Origin: Chitinophagaceae bacterium
GTDB lineage: Bacteria; Bacteroidota; Bacteroidia; Chitinophagales; Chitinophagaceae
NCBI GenBank assembly: GCA_947463105.1
Contig: CANHSD010000032.1
Location: 1 to 17,391, forward strand
DNA: 17,391 nucleotides
Direction: 5' to 3'
A program made the position numbers and the translations under genes. Under the pieces are notes generated by a model, which was given only the letters and a program-made list of their open reading frames with translations, made no database searches and was not told where the DNA came from. Every line of letters begins with the position of its first letter. Position 1 is the first letter of the stretch. Shown here in pieces: positions 1 through 6,893 of this stretch.

Positions 1-56
1 ACCAACAGTGCGGCTACCAACCAGGTAAGGAATTTATTTTTGTTGGGTTTGTTCAT
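1..56 (-). CDS. N-terminus of a membrane-anchored or exported protein, cut by the window edge
   Basis: Reading leftward from an ATG at 56-54, 18 codons are present before the edge. They start MNKPNKNKFLTWL and continue with a hydrophobic run VAALL. This is a short basic N-terminus followed by the start of a membrane helix or signal anchor. The gene starts 12 bp after the stop of the small membrane protein gene at 69-371 and is in the same direction, so it is probably the third gene of the sigma-factor transcription unit. In many Bacteroidota the third gene of such a cluster encodes a Spy/CpxP-like periplasmic protein, and this N-terminus would fit, but that identity is inference because the diagnostic region lies outside the window. 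No Shine-Dalgarno is visible. Confidence 0.6.
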   Translation of the reverse strand, partial: MNKPNKNKFLTWLVAALL

Positions 57-68
57 GTTGTGAACGAT

Positions 69-371
69 TTAATACAAGGTTTGTATGGATTGGTTATAAT
101 CTGTGGCAAAACGCTGGATGGAATATGCGCTGTCTTTTTTATTATTGGTCTTGGTGTATTGAAAAAGGAGGAAGCCATTCAGTACCAGCAATAAGGTGAG
201 CGCTGGAATAGCCAATGAAGGCCTTAGCCTAAATCCCCATTCCTCACCTGCTTTTCGTGCCTCAAGTCTTGCCCTTACCCTTGTATAAAAAAACGCATCC
301 GTTCCAACTTCCTGAATATTATCCAGCAATTGAAGATGGTCTTCCAGCAAAGAGATTGAAGTATTTTTCAT
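69..371 (-). CDS. Small single-pass membrane protein, possible anti-sigma partner
   Basis: The protein has 100 residues. Residues 1-45 are a charged cytoplasmic-type segment with the stretch VGTDAFFYTRVRARLEAR (22-39). One strongly hydrophobic helix follows at about 52-71, and then a basic-polar tail (TKTNNKKD) of about 28 residues. The gene starts 10 bp after the sigma factor gene and in the same direction, which is the usual place for an anti-sigma or associated membrane protein. The N-terminal segment ending in an F-Y-x-R-[VL]-x-A-R-L pattern resembles short membrane proteins encoded next to ECF sigma factors in Bacteroidota. I see no zinc-binding HxxxCxxC anti-sigma motif, so an anti-sigma role is inference from position and topology only. 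Confidence 0.75.
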   Translation of the reverse strand: MKNTSISLLEDHLQLLDNIQEVGTDAFFYTRVRARLEARKAGEEWGFRLRPSLAIPALTLLLVLNGFLLFQYTKTNNKKDSAYSIQRFATDYNQSIQTLY

Positions 372-381
372 CGCAATGATT

Positions 382-945
382 TTATGATTTGTAGTATTTC
401 TCTAGATTCTTTTTTAGGTTTTCTTTTGCCCTGCTCAACAAAGATTCAATCGCCTTGATCCCTAACCCCATGATTTCAGTTGCTTCCTCATGCTTCATCC
501 CCTGCAGCCGAATCAAGGTGAAAGCCAACTGTTGTTTCTCTGGCAATTGGGCGATTGCCTTGTACAAAGCCGTGGCTTTCTCCTTGTTTTCTGCAGCAAT
601 ACCCGGATTCAGCGAGGCAATGTCAACACTTTGCTTTTCATTGGGCATCCACCAGGGAATGAAGGATTGAATGCTTTGCCTCGTTTTCCTTTTTCTAAGT
701 TTTTCCAGCGCCTTGCGGATGGCAATTTTATGCACCCAGGTAGAAAGGCTGGACTCACCCTTGAATCCATCAATTGACTCATATACCTGAATAAAAGTCT
801 CCTGAAGGGCATCTTCTGCATCATCGGGATCTTGCAGGATGTTCAGTACAGTATTGTGTATCCGGCTACTGAACTTGTCTACCAGCCACCGGAATGCAGG
901 TTCATCCCCCTGCCTCAACCGCCCTATGAGCTCCTGTTCATTCAA
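382..945 (-). CDS. RNA polymerase sigma factor, ECF (sigma-70) family
   Basis: The protein has 187 residues, the usual size for an extracytoplasmic-function sigma factor. Region 2 spans about residues 17-82. It has the core-binding DDAEDALQETF motif at 41-51 and a tryptophan at 70 (STW) in the -10 recognition part. A linker (83-124) follows, and region 4 spans about 125-182 with LPEKQQLAFTLIRLQGMKHE leading into the helix-turn-helix. The ATG at 945 is the only sensible start because the family alignment begins a few residues in. It heads a probable operon with the membrane protein at 69-371 and the partial gene at the left edge, and is divergent from the TPR gene. No exact TAnnTTTG box precedes it. 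Two ATGCAT palindromes lie upstream (962-967, 993-998). Its target regulon cannot be read from the sequence. Confidence 0.95.
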   Translation of the reverse strand: MNEQELIGRLRQGDEPAFRWLVDKFSSRIHNTVLNILQDPDDAEDALQETFIQVYESIDGFKGESSLSTWVHKIAIRKALEKLRKRKTRQSIQSFIPWWMPNEKQSVDIASLNPGIAAENKEKATALYKAIAQLPEKQQLAFTLIRLQGMKHEEATEIMGLGIKAIESLLSRAKENLKKNLEKYYKS

Positions 946-960
946 ATTATACCAATGATA

Positions 961-998
961 GATGCATCCAAGATCCCAATCCTTCGGGTACGATGCAT
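961..998. repeat. Two GATGCAT copies 31 bp apart upstream of the sigma gene
   Basis: GATGCAT occurs at 961-967 and again at 992-998. The ATGCAT cores are palindromic, and their centres are 31 bp apart, close to three helical turns. They lie 17-53 bp upstream of the sigma factor ATG, where an operator for autoregulation could sit. This is only a sequence observation; no regulator is implied. Confidence 0.4.
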
Positions 999-1034
999 GA
1001 TTTTATAGTTAGTGCAAGGTCTTCAGACGTAAAA

Positions 1035-1074
1035 AACAAGATTCTACAATATTACAGGATTCCCCAATCTTGTT
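1035..1074. repeat. 9-bp perfect inverted repeat in the divergent promoter region
   Basis: AACAAGATT at 1035-1043 is matched by its reverse complement AATCTTGTT at 1066-1074, with a 22-bp spacer. The right arm covers the position just upstream of the -7 box of the TPR gene. It could be an operator half-site pair or a DNA palindrome. A terminator is unlikely because no T-run follows either arm. Confidence 0.5.
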
Positions 1075-1087
1075 AATCTCCTTTGAT

Positions 1088-1095
1088 TATCTTTG
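1088..1095 (+). promoter_or_regulatory. -7 box TATCTTTG of the TPR gene
   Basis: TATCTTTG matches the Bacteroidota -7 consensus TAnnTTTG exactly. It ends 6 nt before the ATG at 1102, so the transcript would have almost no leader. A TTG at 1070-1072 is 15 bp upstream, shorter than the usual -33/-7 spacing, so the -33 box is uncertain. Confidence 0.55.
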
Positions 1096-1101
1096 TTCAA
1101 T

Positions 1102-1752
1102 ATGAAATTTTATAACATTTTCATCAAATACCGCCTCCATTTAGGGATCCTGGCACTGGCACTGGCCATTTTCTTCAACATCTGGGCCGGTTTTTTGCCC
1201 TCGCTTGCACTCTATATCATCGCAGTTCTTTGTGTTTTCACCCATTTTTTTATCGGCCCACTCAGGTTGATCCAGGAATACCTGGAAGGGGGTGATTTTG
1301 AGGGTGCGGAAAAAATCCTAAACGGAATCAAATACCCTGGATTGCTGTACAAGCCTATCCGCGCGGTGTATTTTACCCTGAAAGGGAATATTGCCATGTC
1401 CAAGCAAGACTTTGACTCGGCTGAAAAGCACATGAAAAAAAGCCTTGATCTGGGTCTTCCCATGAAGGAGGCAGAAGGAGCCAATAAATTACAGTTGGGC
1501 ATGATGGCCATGCAAAGGGGCAACATGAAAGAGGGTGAAAGCCTGATTCGCTCCGCCATTCGATTGGGTATACCTGACAAGGAAAGCTCTGCACTGGCCT
1601 ACCTGCAAATGTGCCAGATCATGATGCAAAAGCGTGAATTCCGCGCTGCCAAAGATTTCTTCAAAAAAGCAAAAGCGCAAAAACCTACTACAGATCAGGT
1701 TGTTAACCAGATCAAGCAGATTGAGAAGTATATATCTAGGATGCCTGGGTAG
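1102..1752 (+). CDS. TPR-repeat protein with two N-terminal membrane helices
   Basis: The protein has 216 residues. Two hydrophobic helices lie at about 12-30 and 33-52. A soluble helical region follows with tetratricopeptide-like helix pairs at about 60-80, 87-118 (ALKGN/AMSKQDFDSAEKHMKKSL type spacing), 127-155 and 165-195. The C-terminus is basic and lysine-rich. The ATG at 1102 is chosen over an in-frame TTG at 1093, which lies inside the -7 box. TPR proteins mediate protein-protein contacts; the two helices place this one at the inner membrane with the repeats most likely on one side of it. No enzymatic motif is seen and I cannot name a partner. It is divergent from the sigma factor and its last 17 bp overlap the 3' end of the convergent SRPBCC gene. 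Confidence 0.85.
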   Translation: MKFYNIFIKYRLHLGILALALAIFFNIWAGFLPSLALYIIAVLCVFTHFFIGPLRLIQEYLEGGDFEGAEKILNGIKYPGLLYKPIRAVYFTLKGNIAMSKQDFDSAEKHMKKSLDLGLPMKEAEGANKLQLGMMAMQRGNMKEGESLIRSAIRLGIPDKESSALAYLQMCQIMMQKREFRAAKDFFKKAKAQKPTTDQVVNQIKQIEKYISRMPG

Positions 1753-2215
1753 AAGTTGAAGGAAACAGTTCCTCGACTTTCTGCTTCCTGAACACGAATA
1801 TCCCTTCGAGTTGCTTTTTGATGAACAAAGCAACAGCCACATCACCTAAAAATCCGAGGGGTGCCTTGTAGTGAATCAAGTCGGTCATCAATACGCCCCC
1901 TTCCACTTCTTCAAAATGGTGTTGGTGGTGCCACATGGCATAAGGACCAAAGCGTTGCTCGTCTACAAAAAACTTTTTGGGAACAACATGGGTGATCTCG
2001 GTCATCCAAAACATTGGGATACCCAATACAGGCCTAACATTATAAGTCATCACCTGACCAGGATACATTTCTTCGCCATAAAGTTCATTGGTGAACTTCA
2101 GGTTCAGGTATTCAGGCGTCATCACAGCCAAATTCTTTGGATGCGAAAAAAAATCCCATGCAGCGTCGAGAGAAATGGGGATGAACTGGGTTTTTTTGAG
2201 ACAATAGACGGACAT
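1736..2215 (-). CDS. SRPBCC (START-like) family protein
   Basis: The protein has 159 residues. It opens with the family pattern of a first beta strand followed by the helix-grip segment (FIPISLDAAWDFFSHPKNL, about 10-28). A run of beta strands follows (MTYNVRPVLGIPMFWMTEIT, 62-81) with aromatic and charged residues that would line a ligand cavity, then a histidine-rich stretch (MWHHQHHFEEVEGG), and a final amphipathic helix (about 124-150). I chose the ATG at 2215 because family homology begins right there; an in-frame ATG at 2293 would add 26 residues encoded by intergenic repeat sequence. This fold binds hydrophobic ligands, and related proteins are sometimes labelled cell division inhibitor, but the ligand is unknown. 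No Shine-Dalgarno is present. Confidence 0.85.
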   Translation of the reverse strand: MSVYCLKKTQFIPISLDAAWDFFSHPKNLAVMTPEYLNLKFTNELYGEEMYPGQVMTYNVRPVLGIPMFWMTEITHVVPKKFFVDEQRFGPYAMWHHQHHFEEVEGGVLMTDLIHYKAPLGFLGDVAVALFIKKQLEGIFVFRKQKVEELFPSTSTQAS

Positions 2216-2269
2216 TGTTGAAGAGGTTGAATTTACCAGCCGAAGGCTGGGGGGTTGAAAAAATTTCAA
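2216..2269. repeat. Short palindromic intergenic element, copy 1
   Basis: A GAGGTTGAATTTA flank leads into the hairpin CCAGCC-GAA-GGCTGG (2236-2250), followed by a GGTTGAAAAAATTT flank. A second small palindrome, TTGAAA-AAA-TTTCAA, lies at 2255-2269. The arrangement matches the gap between the two methionine synthase genes (8594-8665), including the GAA loop and a compensatory A-T to T-A change in the stem. Copy 1 sits directly upstream of the SRPBCC start codon and 80 bp before the helicase gene. It looks like a dispersed REP-like element; its function is unknown. Confidence 0.6.
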
Positions 2270-2347
2270 AATTGAATTCAAAGTCATTAACAAAGAGATA
2301 GCAGTTCTTGTTGTAACTTGTCAAATTAAAATTCCCCTTCAACCCCC

Positions 2348-5300
2348 ATGCTCCTCACCACCTACCAAAACGAATACACCAAACTCAATCCTGCTCAAAA
2401 AGAGGCTGTTGATACCATTGAAGGCCCCGTAATGGTTATTGCCGGACCGGGAACGGGGAAAACCCAGATCCTGGCCATCCGGATTGGGAAAATCCTGTTG
2501 GAAACGGATACCCTACCCCAGAATATTCTCTGCATGACCTATACCGACTCAGGAGCGGTGGCCATGCGCAAGCGTTTGCTCAAAATCATTGGTCCGGATG
2601 CCTACAAGGTTAACATCCATACCTATCATTCCTTCTGTAACCAGGTCATCCAGGACAACCTGGCCTACTTTGAAAAAAATACCCTGGAACCCATCTCCGA
2701 TCTGGAATCGATTGCCCTGCTCAGAGAACTGATCGACCAGTTTCCCAAAAACCATCCACTGAAACGTTACCGCAGTGATGTCTATTTTGAAACCAAGAAC
2801 CTTCGCCAGCTGTTCAGCAGCATGAAACGGGAGGGTTGGAGTACAGACCTGATCCTGGACGCCATCAATACATACCTCAACGACCTTCCTACAAGGGATG
2901 AGTATATCTATAAAAGAAAAACGGGCCAGTTCAATGCTGGCGACCTGAAAATGGAGCTGCTCAATGCCGAAAAGGACAAGATGGCCAAGCTGGAGGCTGC
3001 TGTCAAGGAATTTGAGAAGTTCCGAAAAATGATGCAGGACCACAAGCGGTACGACTTTGACGACATGATCAACTGGGTCATTGATGTTTTCAAAAATAAC
3101 CCTCAAATCCTTGCGCAATACCAGGAGCAGTTCCAGTATGTGCTCGTAGATGAATACCAGGATACCAGTGGAACCCAGAATACATTGGTTGAGATGCTGA
3201 TCAGTTATTGGGAGGAGCCGAATATTTTTGTTGTGGGTGATGACGACCAGTCCATCTTTCGCTTTCAGGGAGCCAATGTGGAAAACATGCTGGTTTTCAT
3301 GAAGAAATTTCAAAACATCAAGACCATCATGTTGACGGAAAACTACCGTTCAACGCAGCCCATCCTGGATATTTCCAAAACCCTGATCGACAAAAACAAC
3401 GAGCGACTGATCAGTCATGTGCCAGGCCTTAACAAGACCCTTGTAACAGGAAAAGAGACCCTAAAAAACAGCACGCATCTGCCCGTCATCAAGGCCTGGA
3501 GAAATGCAAGGGAGGAAATGATTGGCATTACCCATGAAATCGAAACCCTTGTCCACAGCGGCGTTGAGCCAAAAAAAATTGCCGTCATCTACAAAGAAAA
3601 CAAATATGGTGAGGAGCTGGCCGAATTCCTGAAATGCAGGAGCATCTTGTTTTATAGCAAACGCAACATCAATTTACTGGACCTGCCACTGATCAAAAAA
3701 ACCATCCGCCTTTTTGAATACCTTGATGCAGAAATGGACACGGCCTTCAGCGGCGACCAGATGCTTTTCGAGATCCTGCACTATGATTGGTTTGGCATCC
3801 GTCCGCTTGAAATTGCCAAACTCAGCATTGAAAACACCCAGCGCTTATACAAAAAAGAGGTGTCGGGATTCAGGAACATCATCGACATCAAAACAAACTC
3901 CATTGCAGGAAGCCTTTTCGAAAAAAACATTTCTGATGAACTTGCGCAAACCGGCAGATTCATCGAAAACATGCTGGCCAGTATCAACAACATCACGTTG
4001 CAACAATTGCTGGAGCGGATCATTCGTGACTCAGGCATGCTGGGCGTGATCATGAAATCTGCAGACAACCATTGGCAGATGCAGGTGCTGACGGCCTTCT
4101 TTGATTTCCTTAAAAATGAAACAAAAAAAGACCCATCGCTGAATCTTAACAAATTCGTGAAGGTCATCCAAATGATGCGCAAGGAAGAAATCGCCCTGCC
4201 CATCGTTCAGGTAGGCGGCAATGAAAAAGGTGTGAACCTCCTTACTGCCCATGGCGCCAAGGGGCTTGAGTTTGAATACGTGTTTTTTGCTGGATGCAAT
4301 GCCAGTTTTTGGGAGAAGAAAAGGGCCAGCAACAAAGGCTACAAGCTACCGGATACCTTGTTCCAGTCTCATGCCAATTCAACTACTGACGAGGAGCTAA
4401 GAAGGCTTTTCTATGTGGCCATCACAAGGGCCGAGCAATACCTCACGATATCCTATTCCAAACAAAAGGACGATGGGAAAGACCTGGAGTCGAGCATGTT
4501 TTTGGAAGAAATCAAGGCAGTTCATTCTCTTCCGGAAGAGCATCCGGTGCCAGAAGAATCTGTGATCACTGCTTTCAATTTGGTAAGGCTGCTCTCAGCA
4601 CATTCGCCCATCATTGAAAAAATGGATACTGACATCATCGACAAAGCATTGGACAAATTTGCGATGAATGTAACGGCATTGAACAATTACCTCAACTGCC
4701 CGCTTCAATTCTACTACAACAACCTGATCCGCATCCCTTCTCCCAAAAACGAAACCCTTGAGTTTGGCTCTGGCGTTCACTTTGCGCTGGAATCCTTCTT
4801 CAATAAAATGAAACAAGACCCCGACAATAACTTCCCTTCCAAACAGGTCTTGATCGAGGATTTTGTGCTTTACCTCTACAGGCACAGGGAGAGTTTCACC
4901 AAAGAAGAATTTGAGAGAAGGATGGAATATGGCCGTGAAATCCTGGACAAATACCACGACAAAAAAATCAATTCCTTCAATAAGATTGTAGCGGTTGAGC
5001 GCAACATCAGGAATGTGATGGTGGATGGTGTTCCGCTCAAAGGGAAGATCGACAAAATGGAATTTGATGGCCACAAAGTCAATGTGGTGGATTATAAAAC
5101 CGGAAATCCAGACAACGCCAAAGCCAAGCTCAAAAATCCGCAAAGCGATCCTCCTTATGGTGGGGATTACTGGCGCCAGGCTGTTTTTTACAAGTTGCTT
5201 ATAGACAACAATGACCAGGGGAAATACCAGGTCATGAGCACAGAGTTTGACTTTGTAGAACCCAATGCCAAAAAGGAAATCAGCTCCATCCTGGTGCCGA

Positions 5301-5479
5301 TTTCAAAAGAAGATACTGATGCAGTAAGGGAGCAGATCCAATTTGTTTGGGATAAGATTCAGGCACGTGACTTCTACACAGGTTGCGGAAAAGAAGATTG
5401 TCATTGGTGCAATTTTGTCAAAACCAATAAACTGCAGGTAGGTTTCATTGAGGAAGAACAGGAGGTCCTTTTTGATTAA
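2348..5479 (+). CDS. UvrD-type DNA helicase fused to an Fe-S PD-(D/E)XK nuclease
   Basis: The protein has 1043 residues. The N-terminal part is a superfamily 1A helicase: Q-motif LNPAQKEAV (13-21), Walker A AGPGTGKT (32-39), DEXQ box VDEYQD (267-272), motif III GDDDQS (297-302), motif V around TAHGAKGLEF (633-642) and motif VI YVAITRA (689-695). The C-terminal ~270 residues are a RecB/AddB-like nuclease. Asp902 (GKID) and Asp915-Tyr-Lys917 (VVDYKTG) form the metal site. Cys784 (NCPLQFYY) and Cys1013, Cys1018 and Cys1021 can hold a 4Fe-4S cluster, as in AddB and Cas4 nucleases. It should unwind and degrade DNA ends, probably in recombinational repair. No AddA/AddB-like partner is adjacent; recR lies two genes downstream. 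The ATG at 2348 has no Shine-Dalgarno, and its stop codon forms part of the next gene's -7 box. Confidence 0.93.
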   Translation: MLLTTYQNEYTKLNPAQKEAVDTIEGPVMVIAGPGTGKTQILAIRIGKILLETDTLPQNILCMTYTDSGAVAMRKRLLKIIGPDAYKVNIHTYHSFCNQVIQDNLAYFEKNTLEPISDLESIALLRELIDQFPKNHPLKRYRSDVYFETKNLRQLFSSMKREGWSTDLILDAINTYLNDLPTRDEYIYKRKTGQFNAGDLKMELLNAEKDKMAKLEAAVKEFEKFRKMMQDHKRYDFDDMINWVIDVFKNNPQILAQYQEQFQYVLVDEYQDTSGTQNTLVEMLISYWEEPNIFVVGDDDQSIFRFQGANVENMLVFMKKFQNIKTIMLTENYRSTQPILDISKTLIDKNNERLISHVPGLNKTLVTGKETLKNSTHLPVIKAWRNAREEMIGITHEIETLVHSGVEPKKIAVIYKENKYGEELAEFLKCRSILFYSKRNINLLDLPLIKKTIRLFEYLDAEMDTAFSGDQMLFEILHYDWFGIRPLEIAKLSIENTQRLYKKEVSGFRNIIDIKTNSIAGSLFEKNISDELAQTGRFIENMLASINNITLQQLLERIIRDSGMLGVIMKSADNHWQMQVLTAFFDFLKNETKKDPSLNLNKFVKVIQMMRKEEIALPIVQVGGNEKGVNLLTAHGAKGLEFEYVFFAGCNASFWEKKRASNKGYKLPDTLFQSHANSTTDEELRRLFYVAITRAEQYLTISYSKQKDDGKDLESSMFLEEIKAVHSLPEEHPVPEESVITAFNLVRLLSAHSPIIEKMDTDIIDKALDKFAMNVTALNNYLNCPLQFYYNNLIRIPSPKNETLEFGSGVHFALESFFNKMKQDPDNNFPSKQVLIEDFVLYLYRHRESFTKEEFERRMEYGREILDKYHDKKINSFNKIVAVERNIRNVMVDGVPLKGKIDKMEFDGHKVNVVDYKTGNPDNAKAKLKNPQSDPPYGGDYWRQAVFYKLLIDNNDQGKYQVMSTEFDFVEPNAKKEISSILVPISKEDTDAVREQIQFVWDKIQARDFYTGCGKEDCHWCNFVKTNKLQVGFIEEEQEVLFD

Positions 5480-5484
5480 CTTTG
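5477..5484 (+). promoter_or_regulatory. -7 box TAACTTTG built on the helicase stop codon
   Basis: The TAA stop of the helicase gene (5477-5479) provides the TA of an exact TAnnTTTG box, which ends 9 nt before the lipoprotein ATG. No -33 TTTG is seen at the usual distance, so promoter activity is likely but unproven. Confidence 0.45.
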
Positions 5485-5493
5485 CAGGAGAAC

Positions 5494-6885
5494 ATGAAAC
5501 TCATTTATTTCATCCTCATTGCTGTTGCCATTTCATCTTGTGGACAACAGGTTGCTCCAACGGGTGGGCCCAGGGATTCCATTCCACCAAAACTTGTTGC
5601 CGCCATACCTGAATATGGTGCCAAAAACTTCAAGGGCAACAAGATCACGCTGGTTTTTGATGAGTACATCACGCTTGAAAACCCTTATGAAAAGCTGACC
5701 TATTCCCCCATTCCCAAAAGCAATCCCAATGCAGAAGGAAAGCTCAAGACCATCACCATCAAACTGAAAGATACCCTGGAGGAAAACACTACTTACAGGA
5801 TTGATTTTGGGGAAGCCATCAAAGACATCAATGAAAACAACATCCTCAAGGATTTCTCCTATAGTTTTTCTACCGGGCCTTACCTTGATTCTGCTTTTTT
5901 CACCGGAAAAGTAATCGTCGCTGCTACAGGAAAAGTAGACAGCACCTTGATTGCAGTGCTGCACCGCAACCTGGACGACTCTGCAGTGGCCAAAGAAAAA
6001 CCCCGTTACTATACCCGGCTCAAAGGAGATGGCAGTTTCATTTTTAGCAATCTTCAGCCCGGACGCTACAACCTCTTCGTCATCAAGGATGCAGACGGTG
6101 GCAAAAAATATGACCAGTCCAGCGAGCTGATCGCCTTCATGAACAGCCCCATCAACATTGGCACAGATACATCCACCGTGTTGTATGCTTTTGAAGAGGA
6201 ACAGGAAGCCAAGCCTGCACCAAAATCAACCCCAAAACCTGCTGCAACCAATAAAAAGGGTGAAGACAAACGTTTGAGGTTCAACAACAACCTGGAGGGC
6301 GGAAGGCAGGACCTCCTTTCAACCTTCATCCTGACCACAGAGCATCCGCTGAAAAAACTGGATTCATCCAAAATTCGTTTCACTGATAAGGATTTCAAAG
6401 CCATCAGCAGTTTCAAACTGGACAAAGACAGCACAGGGAAACAACTGATCATACAGCACCCATGGACAGAAAATACTGCGTATAACCTGATCCTTGAAAA
6501 GGATTTTGCCCTGGATACCATGGACAACAAATTCATGAAAACCGATACCATCGGCTTCACTTCAAAAAAAGAATCGGATTACGGCAGCATCGACATCAAA
6601 ATCGCCAATATCGACAGCAACCTGCATCCTATCTTGCTGCTCATGAAAGACAACAAAATCTTTCTTCAGCAACAGGCCAAACAGGACAAATACAAGATCA
6701 AATTGTTCAACCCGGGTGAGTACCAGATCAGCATCCTTTTTGATATCAACAACAATGGCAAGTGGGATACTGGTAATTACTGGAAAAAACTACAGCCAGA
6801 AAAAGTGGTGGCCAGAAAACAAACCCTGCAAATCAGGGCCAATTGGGACAATGAATTGAGAATTGATCTCAAAGACATTCAGTAA
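5494..6885 (+). CDS. Ig-like (Big_5) domain lipoprotein
   Basis: The protein has 463 residues. A type II signal peptide has the lipobox I-S-S-C with the lipidated cysteine at residue 16. A bacterial Ig-like domain of the Big_5 type follows at about 28-125 (SIPPKLVAAIPEYGAKN, then VFDEYI, then YRIDFGEAIKD and FSYSFSTG). Next come a beta-rich segment with a carboxypeptidase-regulatory-like turn (LQPGRYNLFVIKDADGG), a proline/lysine linker (about 223-242) and a second beta-rich half ending in an acidic DINNNGKWDTGNYW turn that could bind calcium. It is probably anchored in the outer membrane or periplasm; the role is unknown. Start 5494 is chosen because it gives a clean signal peptide, whereas upstream TTG 5482 lies inside the -7 box. 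AGGAG at 5486-5490 is only 3 nt from the ATG and probably at the transcript's very start, so it is a doubtful ribosome site. Confidence 0.87.
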   Translation: MKLIYFILIAVAISSCGQQVAPTGGPRDSIPPKLVAAIPEYGAKNFKGNKITLVFDEYITLENPYEKLTYSPIPKSNPNAEGKLKTITIKLKDTLEENTTYRIDFGEAIKDINENNILKDFSYSFSTGPYLDSAFFTGKVIVAATGKVDSTLIAVLHRNLDDSAVAKEKPRYYTRLKGDGSFIFSNLQPGRYNLFVIKDADGGKKYDQSSELIAFMNSPINIGTDTSTVLYAFEEEQEAKPAPKSTPKPAATNKKGEDKRLRFNNNLEGGRQDLLSTFILTTEHPLKKLDSSKIRFTDKDFKAISSFKLDKDSTGKQLIIQHPWTENTAYNLILEKDFALDTMDNKFMKTDTIGFTSKKESDYGSIDIKIANIDSNLHPILLLMKDNKIFLQQQAKQDKYKIKLFNPGEYQISILFDINNNGKWDTGNYWKKLQPEKVVARKQTLQIRANWDNELRIDLKDIQ

Positions 6886-6890
6886 TTTTG
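6863..6890 (+). promoter_or_regulatory. Promoter of recR overlapping the upstream stop codon
   Basis: A TTG at 6863-6865 (-33) is followed after 17 bp by TAATTTTG at 6883-6890 (-7, exact TAnnTTTG). The TA of the -7 box is the TAA stop of the lipoprotein gene. The ATG of recR begins only 3 nt after the box, which would give a leaderless mRNA. Confidence 0.5.
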
Positions 6891-6893
6891 CAG

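Noticed and set aside
2314..2321. TAACTTGT as a -7 box for the helicase gene
   Set aside because: It breaks the TTTG part of the consensus, and no -33 box is seen at a suitable distance.
2549..3313. Long minus-strand reading frame inside the helicase gene
   Set aside because: It is fully antisense to conserved helicase motifs, its translation resembles no family, and it is rich in the residues expected from reverse-reading.
5486..5490. AGGAG as ribosome binding site for the lipoprotein
   Set aside because: It is only 3 nt from the ATG and right after the -7 box, so it would be at or upstream of the transcript's 5' end.
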